From Micromonospora endolithica (GTDB lineage Bacteria; Actinomycetota; Actinomycetes; Mycobacteriales; Micromonosporaceae), in NCBI RefSeq assembly GCF_003626595.1, contig NZ_RBAK01000005.1, forward strand, positions 62,001-126,000: a stretch of 64,000 nucleotides of DNA, read 5' to 3'. This document shows positions 9,028 through 17,358 of this stretch, in pieces (position 1 is the first letter of the stretch; each line of letters opens with the position of its first letter). The notes under the pieces were generated by a model. The model worked only from the letters and a program-made list of their open reading frames with translations. It did not search any database and had not been told where the DNA came from. A program made the translations under genes and the position numbers.

Positions 9028-10269
9028 TTAAATCGTTTCTTCCACGGCTTCCACGGCTTCCCCGGCGTCTTTGACCCCCAACCGTCCCGCCATCAGTTCC
9101 GGTAGCAATGTGTCTCGTAGGGCAGCCAGGGTGCGCTTCTCCAGAAGGCTAGCTGCCACGCGACGATGAATGCCGGTAAGGACCTTTGAATAGTAGGCCC
9201 TGCGCTCGGGCTCCGGCAGTGGCAGCTTCCATGACGGCAGATCCGTTAGTGGGATCCGGTCCACTGTCGCTCCATGAATGGCGAGCTCTTTTATCTGGCG
9301 ATGAAAGGCAGGGCTCAAGTACGAATGTAGCAACAAAGCGCCCGACGTATCCGGTGATTTGGGGCGCAGCGCTGCCATTCTTCGCCCTAGGCTTGCACGG
9401 ATGCCGGGAAGCATCAGCGCCGCATCTCCCAAGCGTGTCTCATACGAGAATAGGACATCGCCTTCCTGCGGTTGAACGCGACGAGTCCATCGCGGGAAGT
9501 CCTCCTCTGCCATGAAGACGGACTCGTTGAGATCCAGCAGGCCATCTTTGAGGCTGCTGATGCTAAGGAACCAAGGGCCCTCAGGAACCTTCCGAGGTGT
9601 AGCGTGAGGCCCATCCAGTGCGGCCGCAACGTCGTCAATCGTCGTTTCCGTCTCAGGTTTTGAGGCATCGAAAATCGACTGTGCCAGCTCAATTGACGTT
9701 TTAGCGATACGCTCGTTGGCCACAATCTTATCATCGATCGCCTTCAGCAGCCTGACAATCCGCCGCTGCTCGACGAGGGCTGGCACCCGCAGCAACTCCG
9801 CGTCCAGGAACCGCTCGAACTGGAAGTTGCTAATTCCGGTTGACTGATTCTCGTAGGCGCCCGCCCGGCCGGAGTTGTACATGTCCTGCAGGCCGTAAAA
9901 TGCGTACCGGGGCTCGACCAATGTGGTATCGAAGCGGACAACCCGGCAAAAGCTCGCCGGGATAACCGGACCCGCGAAGCAAGACAGTACGCCCTCGCCG
10001 ATGAACAGAGTACGGCCGGTGGTCTGGCCGCGAGCGGCGCTGCCGCCGGAAATCTCCAGCACTACATCCCCTGGTCGCAGGACACGCTGGGCCAGCTTGG
10101 AACGCTTCTCCCAGCGCTGTGGCACCGCGTCTACTCGACCAGAGCGCACCGAGGCGAAATCGGTACCGCGGATAATCGACACCTGGTCGTGATCGTCGAG
10201 GGGGCTGTCCGAGCCCCATCCTCCACCCCGAGCGAACACCACCAGTTCTCTGAACGGGCGCTGCCTCAT
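9028..10269 (-). CDS. hsdS: Type I restriction-modification specificity subunit (HsdS)
   Basis: A 413-residue protein whose ATG overlaps the hsdM stop by 4 bases (10266-10269), a sign of translational coupling. It has the standard two-repeat layout: a first target-recognition domain (about 1-150, with RPGDVVLEISGGS), a first conserved helical arm (LVEQRRIVRLLKAIDDKIVA), a second recognition domain (about 205-350, including PQEGDVLFSYETRLGD), and a second arm near the C-terminus (LEKRTLAALRDTLLPELMAG). It determines which bipartite DNA sequence is methylated or restricted. Its base composition is visibly more AT-rich than the neighbours, especially at 9500-9960, which fits exchange of recognition domains by horizontal transfer. 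The recognition sequence cannot be predicted here. Confidence 0.94.
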   Translation of the reverse strand: MRQRPFRELVVFARGGGWGSDSPLDDHDQVSIIRGTDFASVRSGRVDAVPQRWEKRSKLAQRVLRPGDVVLEISGGSAARGQTTGRTLFIGEGVLSCFAGPVIPASFCRVVRFDTTLVEPRYAFYGLQDMYNSGRAGAYENQSTGISNFQFERFLDAELLRVPALVEQRRIVRLLKAIDDKIVANERIAKTSIELAQSIFDASKPETETTIDDVAAALDGPHATPRKVPEGPWFLSISSLKDGLLDLNESVFMAEEDFPRWTRRVQPQEGDVLFSYETRLGDAALMLPGIRASLGRRMAALRPKSPDTSGALLLHSYLSPAFHRQIKELAIHGATVDRIPLTDLPSWKLPLPEPERRAYYSKVLTGIHRRVAASLLEKRTLAALRDTLLPELMAGRLGVKDAGEAVEAVEETI

Positions 10270-11879
10270 CCGAGCCTCCCGAGCTGCCCGCGCAGCGTTT
10301 CTTCCAGGTGGCGTGATTCGTCGAAGTGTGCGTACAGCTCCCTGGTGAGACGTTCGATGCGGTCGGCGAGCGGCTCGGCGTCCGGGTCTTCCTCAGCCTC
10401 GGCAGCGCCGACGTAGCGGCCCGGGGTGAGGACGTGGTCGTGGGCGGCCACCTCGTCCAGCTTCGCGGAGTAGCAGAAGCCGGGCACGTTCTCGTACGTC
10501 TGGCCCTTGGCCTTGGCGGACTTGGTGCCGCGCCAGGCGTGGTAGGTATCCGCAATCTTGGCGATGTCGTCGTCAGTCAGGATGCGCTCGGTGCGGTCGA
10601 CCATGGTGCCGAGCGCGCGAGCATCGATGAAGAGGACCTCGTGGCGCCGGTCCGTCAGCGCCTTCCCGCCCTGCGGGGTCTTGTCCTTGGTCAGGAACCA
10701 CAGGCACGCCGGGATGGCGGTGGTGCGGAACAGGTTCGGCGGCAGTGCGACCATGCAGGCCACTAGGTCCGCCTCGACCATCGCGCGGCGGATGTCGCCT
10801 TCGCCGGACTGCTTAGACGACATCGAGCCGTTTGCGAGGACGACGCCCGCGCTGCCGCGGTCGCCCAGCTTGTAGAGGATGTGCTGGAGCCAGGCGTAGT
10901 TGGCGTTGCTCTGCGGCGGCACGCCGTAGCGCCAGCGCGGGTCGGTCTCGCGCCGCGCCCAGTCGCTCATGTTGAACGGCGGGTTTGCCATGATGAAGTC
11001 GGCCCGCCGGTCCGGGTGCTTGTCGTCGGCGAACGTGTTGGCCCAGCGGTCGCCGATGCCGACCGGGTCCATGCCGTGGATGGCGAGGTTCATCTTCGCC
11101 AGCCGCCAGGTGCGCTCGTTGGCTTCCTGGCCGTAGACGGCGATGTCGTGGGTGTGGTCGCGGCCGGCGCGGGCCTCGACGAACTTCTTGGACTGCACGA
11201 ACATGCCGCCGGATCCGCAGCACGGGTCGTAGACCCGGCCCTCGTAGGGCTCCAGCACCTCGACGAGAACCCGCACCACGCTGGACGGGGTGTAGAACTC
11301 GCCGGCTCGCTTGCCCTCGGCGCGGGCGAAGCGCTCTAGGAAGTACTCGTACACCTCGCCGAGGACGTCCTGTGCCTTGCGGTCGCCGTGGCCGGTGAAG
11401 CGGGCGTCGCTGATAAGGTCGACGAGTTCCTTCAACCGCTTCTGGTCGACGTTGTCCCGGTTGAAGATCTTCGGGAGGACGCCGGTCAGCGCCCTATTCT
11501 CCTGCATGATCGCGTCCATGGCGTTGTCGAGCAGTTCGCCGACGCCGCTGGGGGCGTTCTCCACCAGATAGTCCCAGCGGGCGGTCTCGGGGACCCAGAA
11601 GACATTGGCGCTGGTGTACTCGTCCCGCTCGTCGAGGAACTCGGCGCGGCGGTTCTCCGGGATGTCGGCGAGGCTGTCGGCGATCTGGTCGCGGCGCTCG
11701 GCGAACGCGTCGGAGACGTACTTGAGGAAGACCAGGCCGAGGACGAACTCCTTGTACTGGGCGGCATCCATGGAGCCCCGCAGCTTGTCGGCGGCCTTCC
11801 ACAGAATGTCCTGGATCTGCTTTGTGCTGGACACGCCGAACAGCTCGGCCTGTCCATTGGCGCGTTTACGTGGGGGCAC
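10266..11879 (-). CDS. hsdM: Type I N6-adenine DNA methyltransferase subunit (HsdM)
   Basis: A 537-residue protein starting at GTG 11879. The helical N-terminal domain (about 20-150) has QYKEFVLGLVFLKYVSDAF. The catalytic domain follows: GEFYTPSSVVRVLVEVL, the SAM-binding motif DPCCGSGG (residues 218-225), and the catalytic NPPF (299-302) in FIMANPPFNMSDW. It methylates adenine at the HsdS-specified site and forms the core of both the methylase and the restriction complex. All motifs are intact. It starts 21 bases after the methylase-like gene and overlaps hsdS, so the four genes should be one operon. This is the active methyltransferase of the locus, in contrast to the degenerate relative upstream. 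Confidence 0.96.
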   Translation of the reverse strand: MPPRKRANGQAELFGVSSTKQIQDILWKAADKLRGSMDAAQYKEFVLGLVFLKYVSDAFAERRDQIADSLADIPENRRAEFLDERDEYTSANVFWVPETARWDYLVENAPSGVGELLDNAMDAIMQENRALTGVLPKIFNRDNVDQKRLKELVDLISDARFTGHGDRKAQDVLGEVYEYFLERFARAEGKRAGEFYTPSSVVRVLVEVLEPYEGRVYDPCCGSGGMFVQSKKFVEARAGRDHTHDIAVYGQEANERTWRLAKMNLAIHGMDPVGIGDRWANTFADDKHPDRRADFIMANPPFNMSDWARRETDPRWRYGVPPQSNANYAWLQHILYKLGDRGSAGVVLANGSMSSKQSGEGDIRRAMVEADLVACMVALPPNLFRTTAIPACLWFLTKDKTPQGGKALTDRRHEVLFIDARALGTMVDRTERILTDDDIAKIADTYHAWRGTKSAKAKGQTYENVPGFCYSAKLDEVAAHDHVLTPGRYVGAAEAEEDPDAEPLADRIERLTRELYAHFDESRHLEETLRGQLGRLG

Positions 11880-11899
11880 TATGTGTTCCGTTCTCTCGT

Positions 11900-13936
11900 T
11901 CAGGAGTTCGTACCGTACAGAGTCGTGAGGGTGCCGTCGGCGAAGCCGGTCACGATGAGTTCGCGCAACGTCGCCAGGAGGTCGGCCTGCCGCTGCAGTA
12001 GGTGCTCGCGTTCTTCCAGACGGCGAAGCGCCTCGTCCAAGCGAGCCGCCTCCTCACGAGCCAGGTCGGCGATCGTGGCGTCCATCAGTCGCGGCCCCCG
12101 CACTGCACCAGGGCTGCGCGCCATGTTGCGGGCAGTGCCCAGGAGTGCCGCCAGCACTCGGGGAGTGAACGGGTCGCTAGAGGAGATACGTAGGCCGCTG
12201 GCCGGAAACTCGATCACCGAAAAGCCTTCGTTATCGAGGAGAACCCCGAACCGGGGGACGCTGGTGACCACGAGGTCACCCGGTTCGGTGAAAGCGACCT
12301 GCGGGTACTGCGCGGCGAGGGTGAGCCGGTCCATCCAGCGCTTGGACGACTGCGCCAGCACCTCTGTAGTGCCGATGACCCGATGGTGGCCCCGCGGGCC
12401 GACATGCTCGGGGTTCAGGCGGTGCCCGGTGAGGGGGCGGACCCGGCGAGCCGTTCGTAGCGCCTCGCAAGAAAGCTCCTTCGGGCTGATTCCCTCGCGA
12501 TGCACCGCTCCGGTGTTCAGGAAGCCATTCTCCTTCCCGTACCGGACGGCCTCTTGCTCAGCATCGGTGAGACGCCCCTCGACCTCGCCGATGAGTGCGG
12601 GGCGGTCGGCGGCCAGGCGGGCGCGGAGAGTAACTGACGCTGGTCCGGGCGGCCGGAGCGCGGCAGCCCGACGCAGGTCGAGGCTCTCCAGCGGGACGAT
12701 TCGACCGGTCCGAGGGTCGTGGCCGTCGCTGCGGTGCCCCTCGGCGCGCCAGAGGAGGATGTCCTCAGCTGCGGACTCGACAGTGGTGTGGTCAAGCGCG
12801 TGACCGCTGAGGTCGGCGAGTAGCACGCGGCCCTTGGTGGTGGGGAGCGGGTCCCGGGTCAGAAGCCACAGAGCGGCGCGATGACCTGGCCTGGCCGGGT
12901 AGACGCCGCCCGGCAGTTGCACAACTGCCTCGACGATGCCGCTGCTCAGCAGCGCGGACCGGCGCAACGCCGCTGGCCCGTCCCGTAGTTGGTCAACGAG
13001 ACTGCTGGCAGGGCCGACGATGATGGCCGTGCGGCCCGGACCGAGCAGATCGGCGATCGCTTCAACCCGGTCGAGGTCGGCGAGGGCTTCTCGGCTCTCC
13101 GCCGGTTGGTAGGGGAGCCGAGTGACGATGAGGTCCGGTTCGGCGAACTCCTCGTTCAGCTCATCGGCGCGCACGTCGAACTGGAACTCGGGTAACTCGG
13201 CGAGGAGTAACTGCCGGCGCACCAGACGGGCGAGTTCCTCGTCGGCGACGACCGCGTTGACTCGCAGATTGTCGCGGTCCTGGTCGCTTACCAGCGCTGT
13301 CAGTAGGTCGCCTGCGCCCGCGTTGCCGTCGGCGATGTTGAGGGTACGGTGGGCGCGCAGCCGGGTCGGTACGTCGGCCACCCGACGGATCAGGGCGACC
13401 GTCTCCGGGGTGAGTGCATCCGCTGTCAGCTCAGGCCAGCCGAGGCGGTTGGCGGAGCTGAGCAGGAACTGACAGCTGTGCCAGGGGTCGAAGGCTCCCT
13501 CGATCAGTTGCTCGACCAGTTGGGCGAGCCCGGTCGGTTCAGGGGCATCGGCCAGCTCGTGCAGCAGAAACTCGTCTTCGGGGTCGAGGCGGCGAGCCAG
13601 CGGCAGAGGATCGGCTGGCAGTGCCTCGCCGGAGAGGTGGCGGAGGCAGAGCGCGGTGCCGAGGACGACGACCGTGCGTCGGCCGCCGTGCCGCCGGGCG
13701 TACGCCGTCAGCGTGTGCATGGACCGCTCGGCGCGCAGGGTGTCCGGGTCGGCGTGGCCGAGCCCGGTCCGGAGTAGCCAAGCCACGACCGCGTCGGCGG
13801 GAAACAACGGCTGTACATGGTTGCCCGGAACGGGCGCAGGGAAGTCGGGGTGCCGCCGGCGCCAAGTCGTTACCGCAGGCTTTTTGACCCGCGCGAGCAG
13901 CGCGATCTCGCGCTGCGACATCAGCTCCGCCTCCAC
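11900..13936 (-). CDS. HTH protein with degenerate N6-methylase-like fold, probable controller or accessory of the R-M operon
   Basis: A 678-residue protein starting at GTG 13936, with an excellent GAGGAGGTG ribosome site 4 bases upstream. Residues about 5-30 form a helix-turn-helix (SQREIALLARVKKPAVTTWR), followed by a wHTH-like region. The middle follows the N6-DNA-methylase layout, but key motifs are missing: IADGNAGAGDL (201-211) replaces DPxCGSG, and TRLPY (272-276) replaces NPPY/F. The C-terminus (about 620-665) is a Glu/Arg/Leu-rich coiled coil like HsdS conserved arms. It is therefore unlikely to methylate DNA and more likely binds DNA or the HsdM/HsdS proteins. It is the first gene of the hsdMSR operon and faces the ATPase operon across a palindromic intergenic region. 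I know similar HTH-methylase-like proteins in actinomycetes but no established function. Confidence 0.72.
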   Translation of the reverse strand: MEAELMSQREIALLARVKKPAVTTWRRRHPDFPAPVPGNHVQPLFPADAVVAWLLRTGLGHADPDTLRAERSMHTLTAYARRHGGRRTVVVLGTALCLRHLSGEALPADPLPLARRLDPEDEFLLHELADAPEPTGLAQLVEQLIEGAFDPWHSCQFLLSSANRLGWPELTADALTPETVALIRRVADVPTRLRAHRTLNIADGNAGAGDLLTALVSDQDRDNLRVNAVVADEELARLVRRQLLLAELPEFQFDVRADELNEEFAEPDLIVTRLPYQPAESREALADLDRVEAIADLLGPGRTAIIVGPASSLVDQLRDGPAALRRSALLSSGIVEAVVQLPGGVYPARPGHRAALWLLTRDPLPTTKGRVLLADLSGHALDHTTVESAAEDILLWRAEGHRSDGHDPRTGRIVPLESLDLRRAAALRPPGPASVTLRARLAADRPALIGEVEGRLTDAEQEAVRYGKENGFLNTGAVHREGISPKELSCEALRTARRVRPLTGHRLNPEHVGPRGHHRVIGTTEVLAQSSKRWMDRLTLAAQYPQVAFTEPGDLVVTSVPRFGVLLDNEGFSVIEFPASGLRISSSDPFTPRVLAALLGTARNMARSPGAVRGPRLMDATIADLAREEAARLDEALRRLEEREHLLQRQADLLATLRELIVTGFADGTLTTLYGTNS

Positions 13937-13998
13937 GATTCACCTCCTCGCTCTGGCGATCAAGGTACGAGTCCTGGACCGTGAGGACGACCGTGGAT

Positions 13999-14018
13999 CT
14001 GTTATCCCGGGATAACAG
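13999..14018. promoter_or_regulatory. Perfect 20-bp palindrome in divergent promoter region, likely operator
   Basis: CTGTTATCCCGGGATAACAG is its own reverse complement over all 20 bases. It lies in the 148-base gap between the methylase-like/hsdMSR operon (start 13936, minus) and the zinc-hook ATPase operon (start 14085, plus). Its AT-containing arms stand out from the GC-rich surroundings. The placement suggests a dimeric repressor site that controls both operons. The HTH protein encoded at 13936 is the obvious candidate binder. That is inference from position only. Confidence 0.7.
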
Positions 14019-14084
14019 TGTGTAGGGCAGTGTAGGCGACCAATCTGCGGTTCCCTCGATGCGCCAACGACATCAGGGGGTCTG

Positions 14085-16493
14085 ATGAACGACACGCTCA
14101 CGCTCTACCAGGAGCTCGTTGACCGCCTTCAGCGGTCCCAGGTGCCCGGCCCGGTCAGCGACCTGGTTCTTGCCGCCTTCCACGGCGGGCAGGTTCTCGA
14201 TGACGTACTGCGAGGTGAGGCCCTCCCGCCGTCGCCCGAGTTGGGTGAGGCGGGCGGTGCAACACCGCAGGCATTCCTGGAAGAGGTCCGGGTTGCCGGC
14301 TTCCGCGGGATCGGCCAGCAGGTCACGGTTGGGCGGCTGCCCAAGACCGGGCTGACCGTGTTCGTGGGCCGTAACGGCTCCGGGAAGTCCAGCATCGCCG
14401 AGGCCGTCGAGTACGCGCTGACCGACGATTCCCTGCGCTGGGCGCAGCGCCCGCCGGCCTTCCGCGAAGGCTGGCGGAACCTGCACCACGACGGCGCATC
14501 GGAGATCCGCCTCAGCCTTCGCCTCGACTCCGGCCAGCAGGTGACGACCCACCGCACCTGGCCGGCCGGGGCCTCCGACCTGACCTCCGGGACGGTCACC
14601 ACGACCATGGGCGGCGCCGCGATGCCGCCCGGTCAGGCGCCGGAGTGGATCGATCAGGCCACCAGGTACCGGCCGTTCCTTTCTGCCCGCGACCTCGAAC
14701 GGGTCATCACCGCGAAGCCGACCGAGCTGTACGACGCGATCGCGCCGATCCTCGGCCTGGGCCCGCTACGCGACACCGACGCCCGGCTGCAGCAGCGGCG
14801 CAAGGTCTACGACGACCGGGCCAAGGCGCTCAAGGCGGCCTTCACCGAGCTGCGCGAACAGCTCGGCCAGGTCGACGACGACCGTGCCCGCGACGCCCTG
14901 AGCGCGCTCGGTGCCCGTCCGCTCCGCGCAAACCTGACCCTGCTGGCTGACCTCGCCTGCGGCGACACCGCCACGTCGGAGGAACCTGCAGCGGCAGCCG
15001 CCCGGCGGCTCGCTCAGCAGGACTTGCCCGACCTGGGTGGGGCGCTGGTTGCCCTCGCCGAGTCTGCGGCGGCGATGCGTGAGGCGACCGCGACCGACAG
15101 CGGCGCCGCGGATCGAAGCGCTCGGCTGCTGCGGGCTGCGCTCGACGTGCACCACGATCGTGGAAACGGCCCTTGCCCGGTGTGCCGCGTCGGGACCCTG
15201 GACCAGGACTGGCGTACGCAGGCCGAGGAGGAACTCGCCACGATCGCCGCGGTCGCCGCGGCGGCACGCGCGGCCCAGCAGGCTCACGCGCACGCCCGGC
15301 GTACGGTCGATGGGCTGCTCGGCGACATCCACCGGCTGCTGGCACCGGCCGCTGCCACTCTGGCGCCCTACGTCCCCGGCGAGAGCGCGGCGATGTGCGA
15401 AGCTCTCGCCGGCCTCGGCCCCGATCGGGTCTCCTGGGACAGCGTCGTCGCGGCGCACACCACCCTCGTGAAGGCGGCGGCCGGCTGGCTCGCCCAGCGT
15501 CAAGACGCCTGGCGCGAGCCCGGCGCCGCGATCCGCCGGTGGGTCGACGCCGCGGCCATGGTCCGCGCCGAGGCGCCGGCCCTGGCTCTGCTCACCAAGG
15601 CTCGTGCGGCTCTCGACACCGCCGAGAAGGCGATCCGTGCCGACCGACTGGGCAGCTTCGCCGCGCAGTCGGACCGGATCTGGCAGAAGCTGCGGCAGGA
15701 GAGCAACGTCGAGCTGCGCCGGCTGCGGATGGAAGGGGTGAACAACACCCGCCGGATCCTGTTCCCCGTAGCCGCCGACGGCGTCGAGACCAGCGCGCTC
15801 GCGGTGATGAGCCAGGGTGAGCTGCACGCCCTCGGCCTCGCGGTCTTCCTGCCCCGTGCCTGCGCCGACACCAGCCCGTACCGGTTCGTGATCATCGACG
15901 ACCCGGTGCAGAGCATGGATCCCACCAAGATCGACGGCTTGGCCGAGGTGCTGCGGGAGATCGCCCTGACCCGGCAGGTCATCGTGTTCACCCACGACGA
16001 CCGACTGCCGGAAGCGATCCGCCGCCTCGACATCGAGGCCGACGTCCGGGAGGTCACTCGCCGCGAGGGCTCGATCGTCGAGGTCCGGAAGGTCTGCGAC
16101 CCGGCGGACCGCTACCTCGACGATGCCCGCGCCCTGGTCGCCGCGGACATCGCGGACGAGGCGAAGTATCTGATGGTCGCCGGGTTCTGCCGGTCCGCGA
16201 TCGAGTCGGTGAGCATGGATCGCTACCGGGCCGCCGAGCATCGGCGCGGCACGCCCTACCAGCAGATCCAGGAAGGGCTCAGCCGGGCGCACACCGTCAA
16301 GGACCGGCTCAGCCTCGGGCTCTTCGGCCGCCTCGTACCCCGACCGGAGCTCTTCGCTCGTCTCGACCGTGACTACGGCACGCAGGCCACCCGGACGGTC
16401 AAAGCGGTGGCGGATGCGGTCCACGGCCACCGGAGCATGCCCGTCCGGGCGATGGTCGCCAACACCGCTGCGCTCGTGGGGCGGTTGCGATGA
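14085..16493 (+). CDS. Rad50/SbcC-like zinc-hook ATPase with extra C-terminal domain, putative defence protein
   Basis: An 802-residue protein, ATG 14085 with AGGGGGT upstream. It has ABC/SMC-type ATPase halves separated by a helical arm: Walker A GRNGSGKS (95-102), zinc hook CPVC (364-367) at the middle of the arm, signature SQGE (576-579), Walker B VIIDD (602-606) and the H-loop His637 in VFTHDDR. This is the architecture of Rad50/SbcC and of the RloC anticodon nucleases. About 150 residues follow the ATPase, with R703-x3-E707 (CRSAIES) and R713-x5-H719 (RYRAAEH). These resemble the catalytic residues of PrrC/RloC or HEPN RNases, but that match is tentative. The next gene overlaps its stop by 4 bases. 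It is divergent from a type I R-M operon, the usual company of PrrC/RloC. A role in phage defence is inference. Confidence 0.85.
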   Translation: MNDTLTLYQELVDRLQRSQVPGPVSDLVLAAFHGGQVLDDVLRGEALPPSPELGEAGGATPQAFLEEVRVAGFRGIGQQVTVGRLPKTGLTVFVGRNGSGKSSIAEAVEYALTDDSLRWAQRPPAFREGWRNLHHDGASEIRLSLRLDSGQQVTTHRTWPAGASDLTSGTVTTTMGGAAMPPGQAPEWIDQATRYRPFLSARDLERVITAKPTELYDAIAPILGLGPLRDTDARLQQRRKVYDDRAKALKAAFTELREQLGQVDDDRARDALSALGARPLRANLTLLADLACGDTATSEEPAAAAARRLAQQDLPDLGGALVALAESAAAMREATATDSGAADRSARLLRAALDVHHDRGNGPCPVCRVGTLDQDWRTQAEEELATIAAVAAAARAAQQAHAHARRTVDGLLGDIHRLLAPAAATLAPYVPGESAAMCEALAGLGPDRVSWDSVVAAHTTLVKAAAGWLAQRQDAWREPGAAIRRWVDAAAMVRAEAPALALLTKARAALDTAEKAIRADRLGSFAAQSDRIWQKLRQESNVELRRLRMEGVNNTRRILFPVAADGVETSALAVMSQGELHALGLAVFLPRACADTSPYRFVIIDDPVQSMDPTKIDGLAEVLREIALTRQVIVFTHDDRLPEAIRRLDIEADVREVTRREGSIVEVRKVCDPADRYLDDARALVAADIADEAKYLMVAGFCRSAIESVSMDRYRAAEHRRGTPYQQIQEGLSRAHTVKDRLSLGLFGRLVPRPELFARLDRDYGTQATRTVKAVADAVHGHRSMPVRAMVANTAALVGRLR

Positions 16494-16864
16494 CGACGTC
16501 CCTGTACCTCGCCACCGCCGACCGGATGCTGAGTAGCGTCATCCGAGGCACCCGTGGAGCCTGGCCCCGTGCGTGCGCGTGGCTGCTTTGCCACGAACTG
16601 GAAGCAGCGATGGACCGGTACTGGGCTCGCGTCTGCCCGGAGATCGGACGGACCCGGGTGCAGCGGCCGAAGCTGCTGCTGCTCGCCCACTACGCCGGCC
16701 CCGACCTTGGGCGCCGGGCCAGCTACCTGTGGTGGGCGCTGTCCCGCGCCGGTCACCACCACCACTACGAACTCGGCGTCACCGCAGCCGAGCTGACCCG
16801 GCTCCGTACCGAACTCCTCGACCTCGTCGCGCTCCTTGACCACTCGGAGGCACCCACATGCTGA
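16490..16864 (+). CDS. Small helical protein, partner of the zinc-hook ATPase, function unknown
   Basis: A 124-residue protein starting at ATG 16490, overlapping the ATPase stop by 4 bases. No signal peptide or membrane segment is apparent. It looks wholly helical, with conserved-looking aromatic and charged stretches (AWLLCHELEAAMDRYWARVC, SYLWWALSRAGHHHHYELG). The His-rich HHHHYELG and the preceding Glu residues could bind a metal or be catalytic, but I cannot assign a family. Translational coupling to the ATPase implies a shared complex or regulation, as expected for a toxin-antitoxin-like or sensor subunit. That is inference. Confidence 0.75.
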   Translation: MTTSLYLATADRMLSSVIRGTRGAWPRACAWLLCHELEAAMDRYWARVCPEIGRTRVQRPKLLLLAHYAGPDLGRRASYLWWALSRAGHHHHYELGVTAAELTRLRTELLDLVALLDHSEAPTC

Positions 16865-17358
16865 AGCGAGATCAGGCCATGCTGATCCTCGGCGTTGAAG
16901 CGCTGGCCATCGTCGGCGTCGTCTACTACCTCATCACGCTCGACCTCATCAGCCTCGCCTGGTCGGCGTCGATCGCGATCGCAATCCCGGCCTGGCTGCT
17001 CGCCGTGAAGGCGCCGACGACGTGCGGCGTGACCACCCAGAACGGCGGCCGGTGCGGACGCAAGGTCAACGGAGTGATCTTCGGCTGCGGCCGGTCGAAC
17101 CACACCTGGGTAAAGCTCTTCGCCCGCTTCGGCTGGCGTCGTCAGCCTGACCCGAGCAGTCGGCGGAGCCGGTCTACCGAGGCTACCGAGGTCACCGAGG
17201 TGGTGACGGTGAAGATCGCCGAGGACTGGAAGAGCACCGTGGCATTCTGGCTCGCCCTCACCGCGACGACGTGCGCCCTGGTAAGCGCCACCGTCGATGC
17301 CACCAACTTTCTTCGCGCTCAGGAGCCGCCGAAGTCGCCGGTCGCCGTCTCCCGCTGA
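16858..17358 (+). CDS. Membrane protein with cytosolic Cys/His cluster, third gene of the ATPase operon
   Basis: A 166-residue protein starting at ATG 16858 and overlapping the previous gene by 7 bases. Two adjoining hydrophobic helices lie near the N-terminus (LGVEALAIVGVVYYLITL and ISLAWSASIAIAIPAWLLAV). A loop with a possible metal site follows (C-G, RCGRK, FGCGRSNH), then a basic Arg/Ser-rich and Thr/Glu/Val stretch, and one more transmembrane helix (VAFWLALTATTCALVSATV). It would sit in the cytoplasmic membrane. Membrane proteins that end defence operons are often effectors that disturb the membrane, but I see no named effector domain. It may instead be an anchor or sensor for the ATPase. 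Confidence 0.72.
   Translation: MLKRDQAMLILGVEALAIVGVVYYLITLDLISLAWSASIAIAIPAWLLAVKAPTTCGVTTQNGGRCGRKVNGVIFGCGRSNHTWVKLFARFGWRRQPDPSSRRSRSTEATEVTEVVTVKIAEDWKSTVAFWLALTATTCALVSATVDATNFLRAQEPPKSPVAVSR

Noticed and set aside
14766..16430. A 554-codon minus-strand frame within the zinc-hook ATPase
   Set aside because: Antisense to a gene with clear Walker, signature and hook motifs; the composition is repetitive and no ribosome site is present.
14085..16493. Assignment as the recombination nuclease subunit SbcC/Rad50
   Set aside because: There is no SbcD/Mre11 partner gene, the protein is shorter than typical SbcC, and a C-terminal extra domain follows the ATPase.
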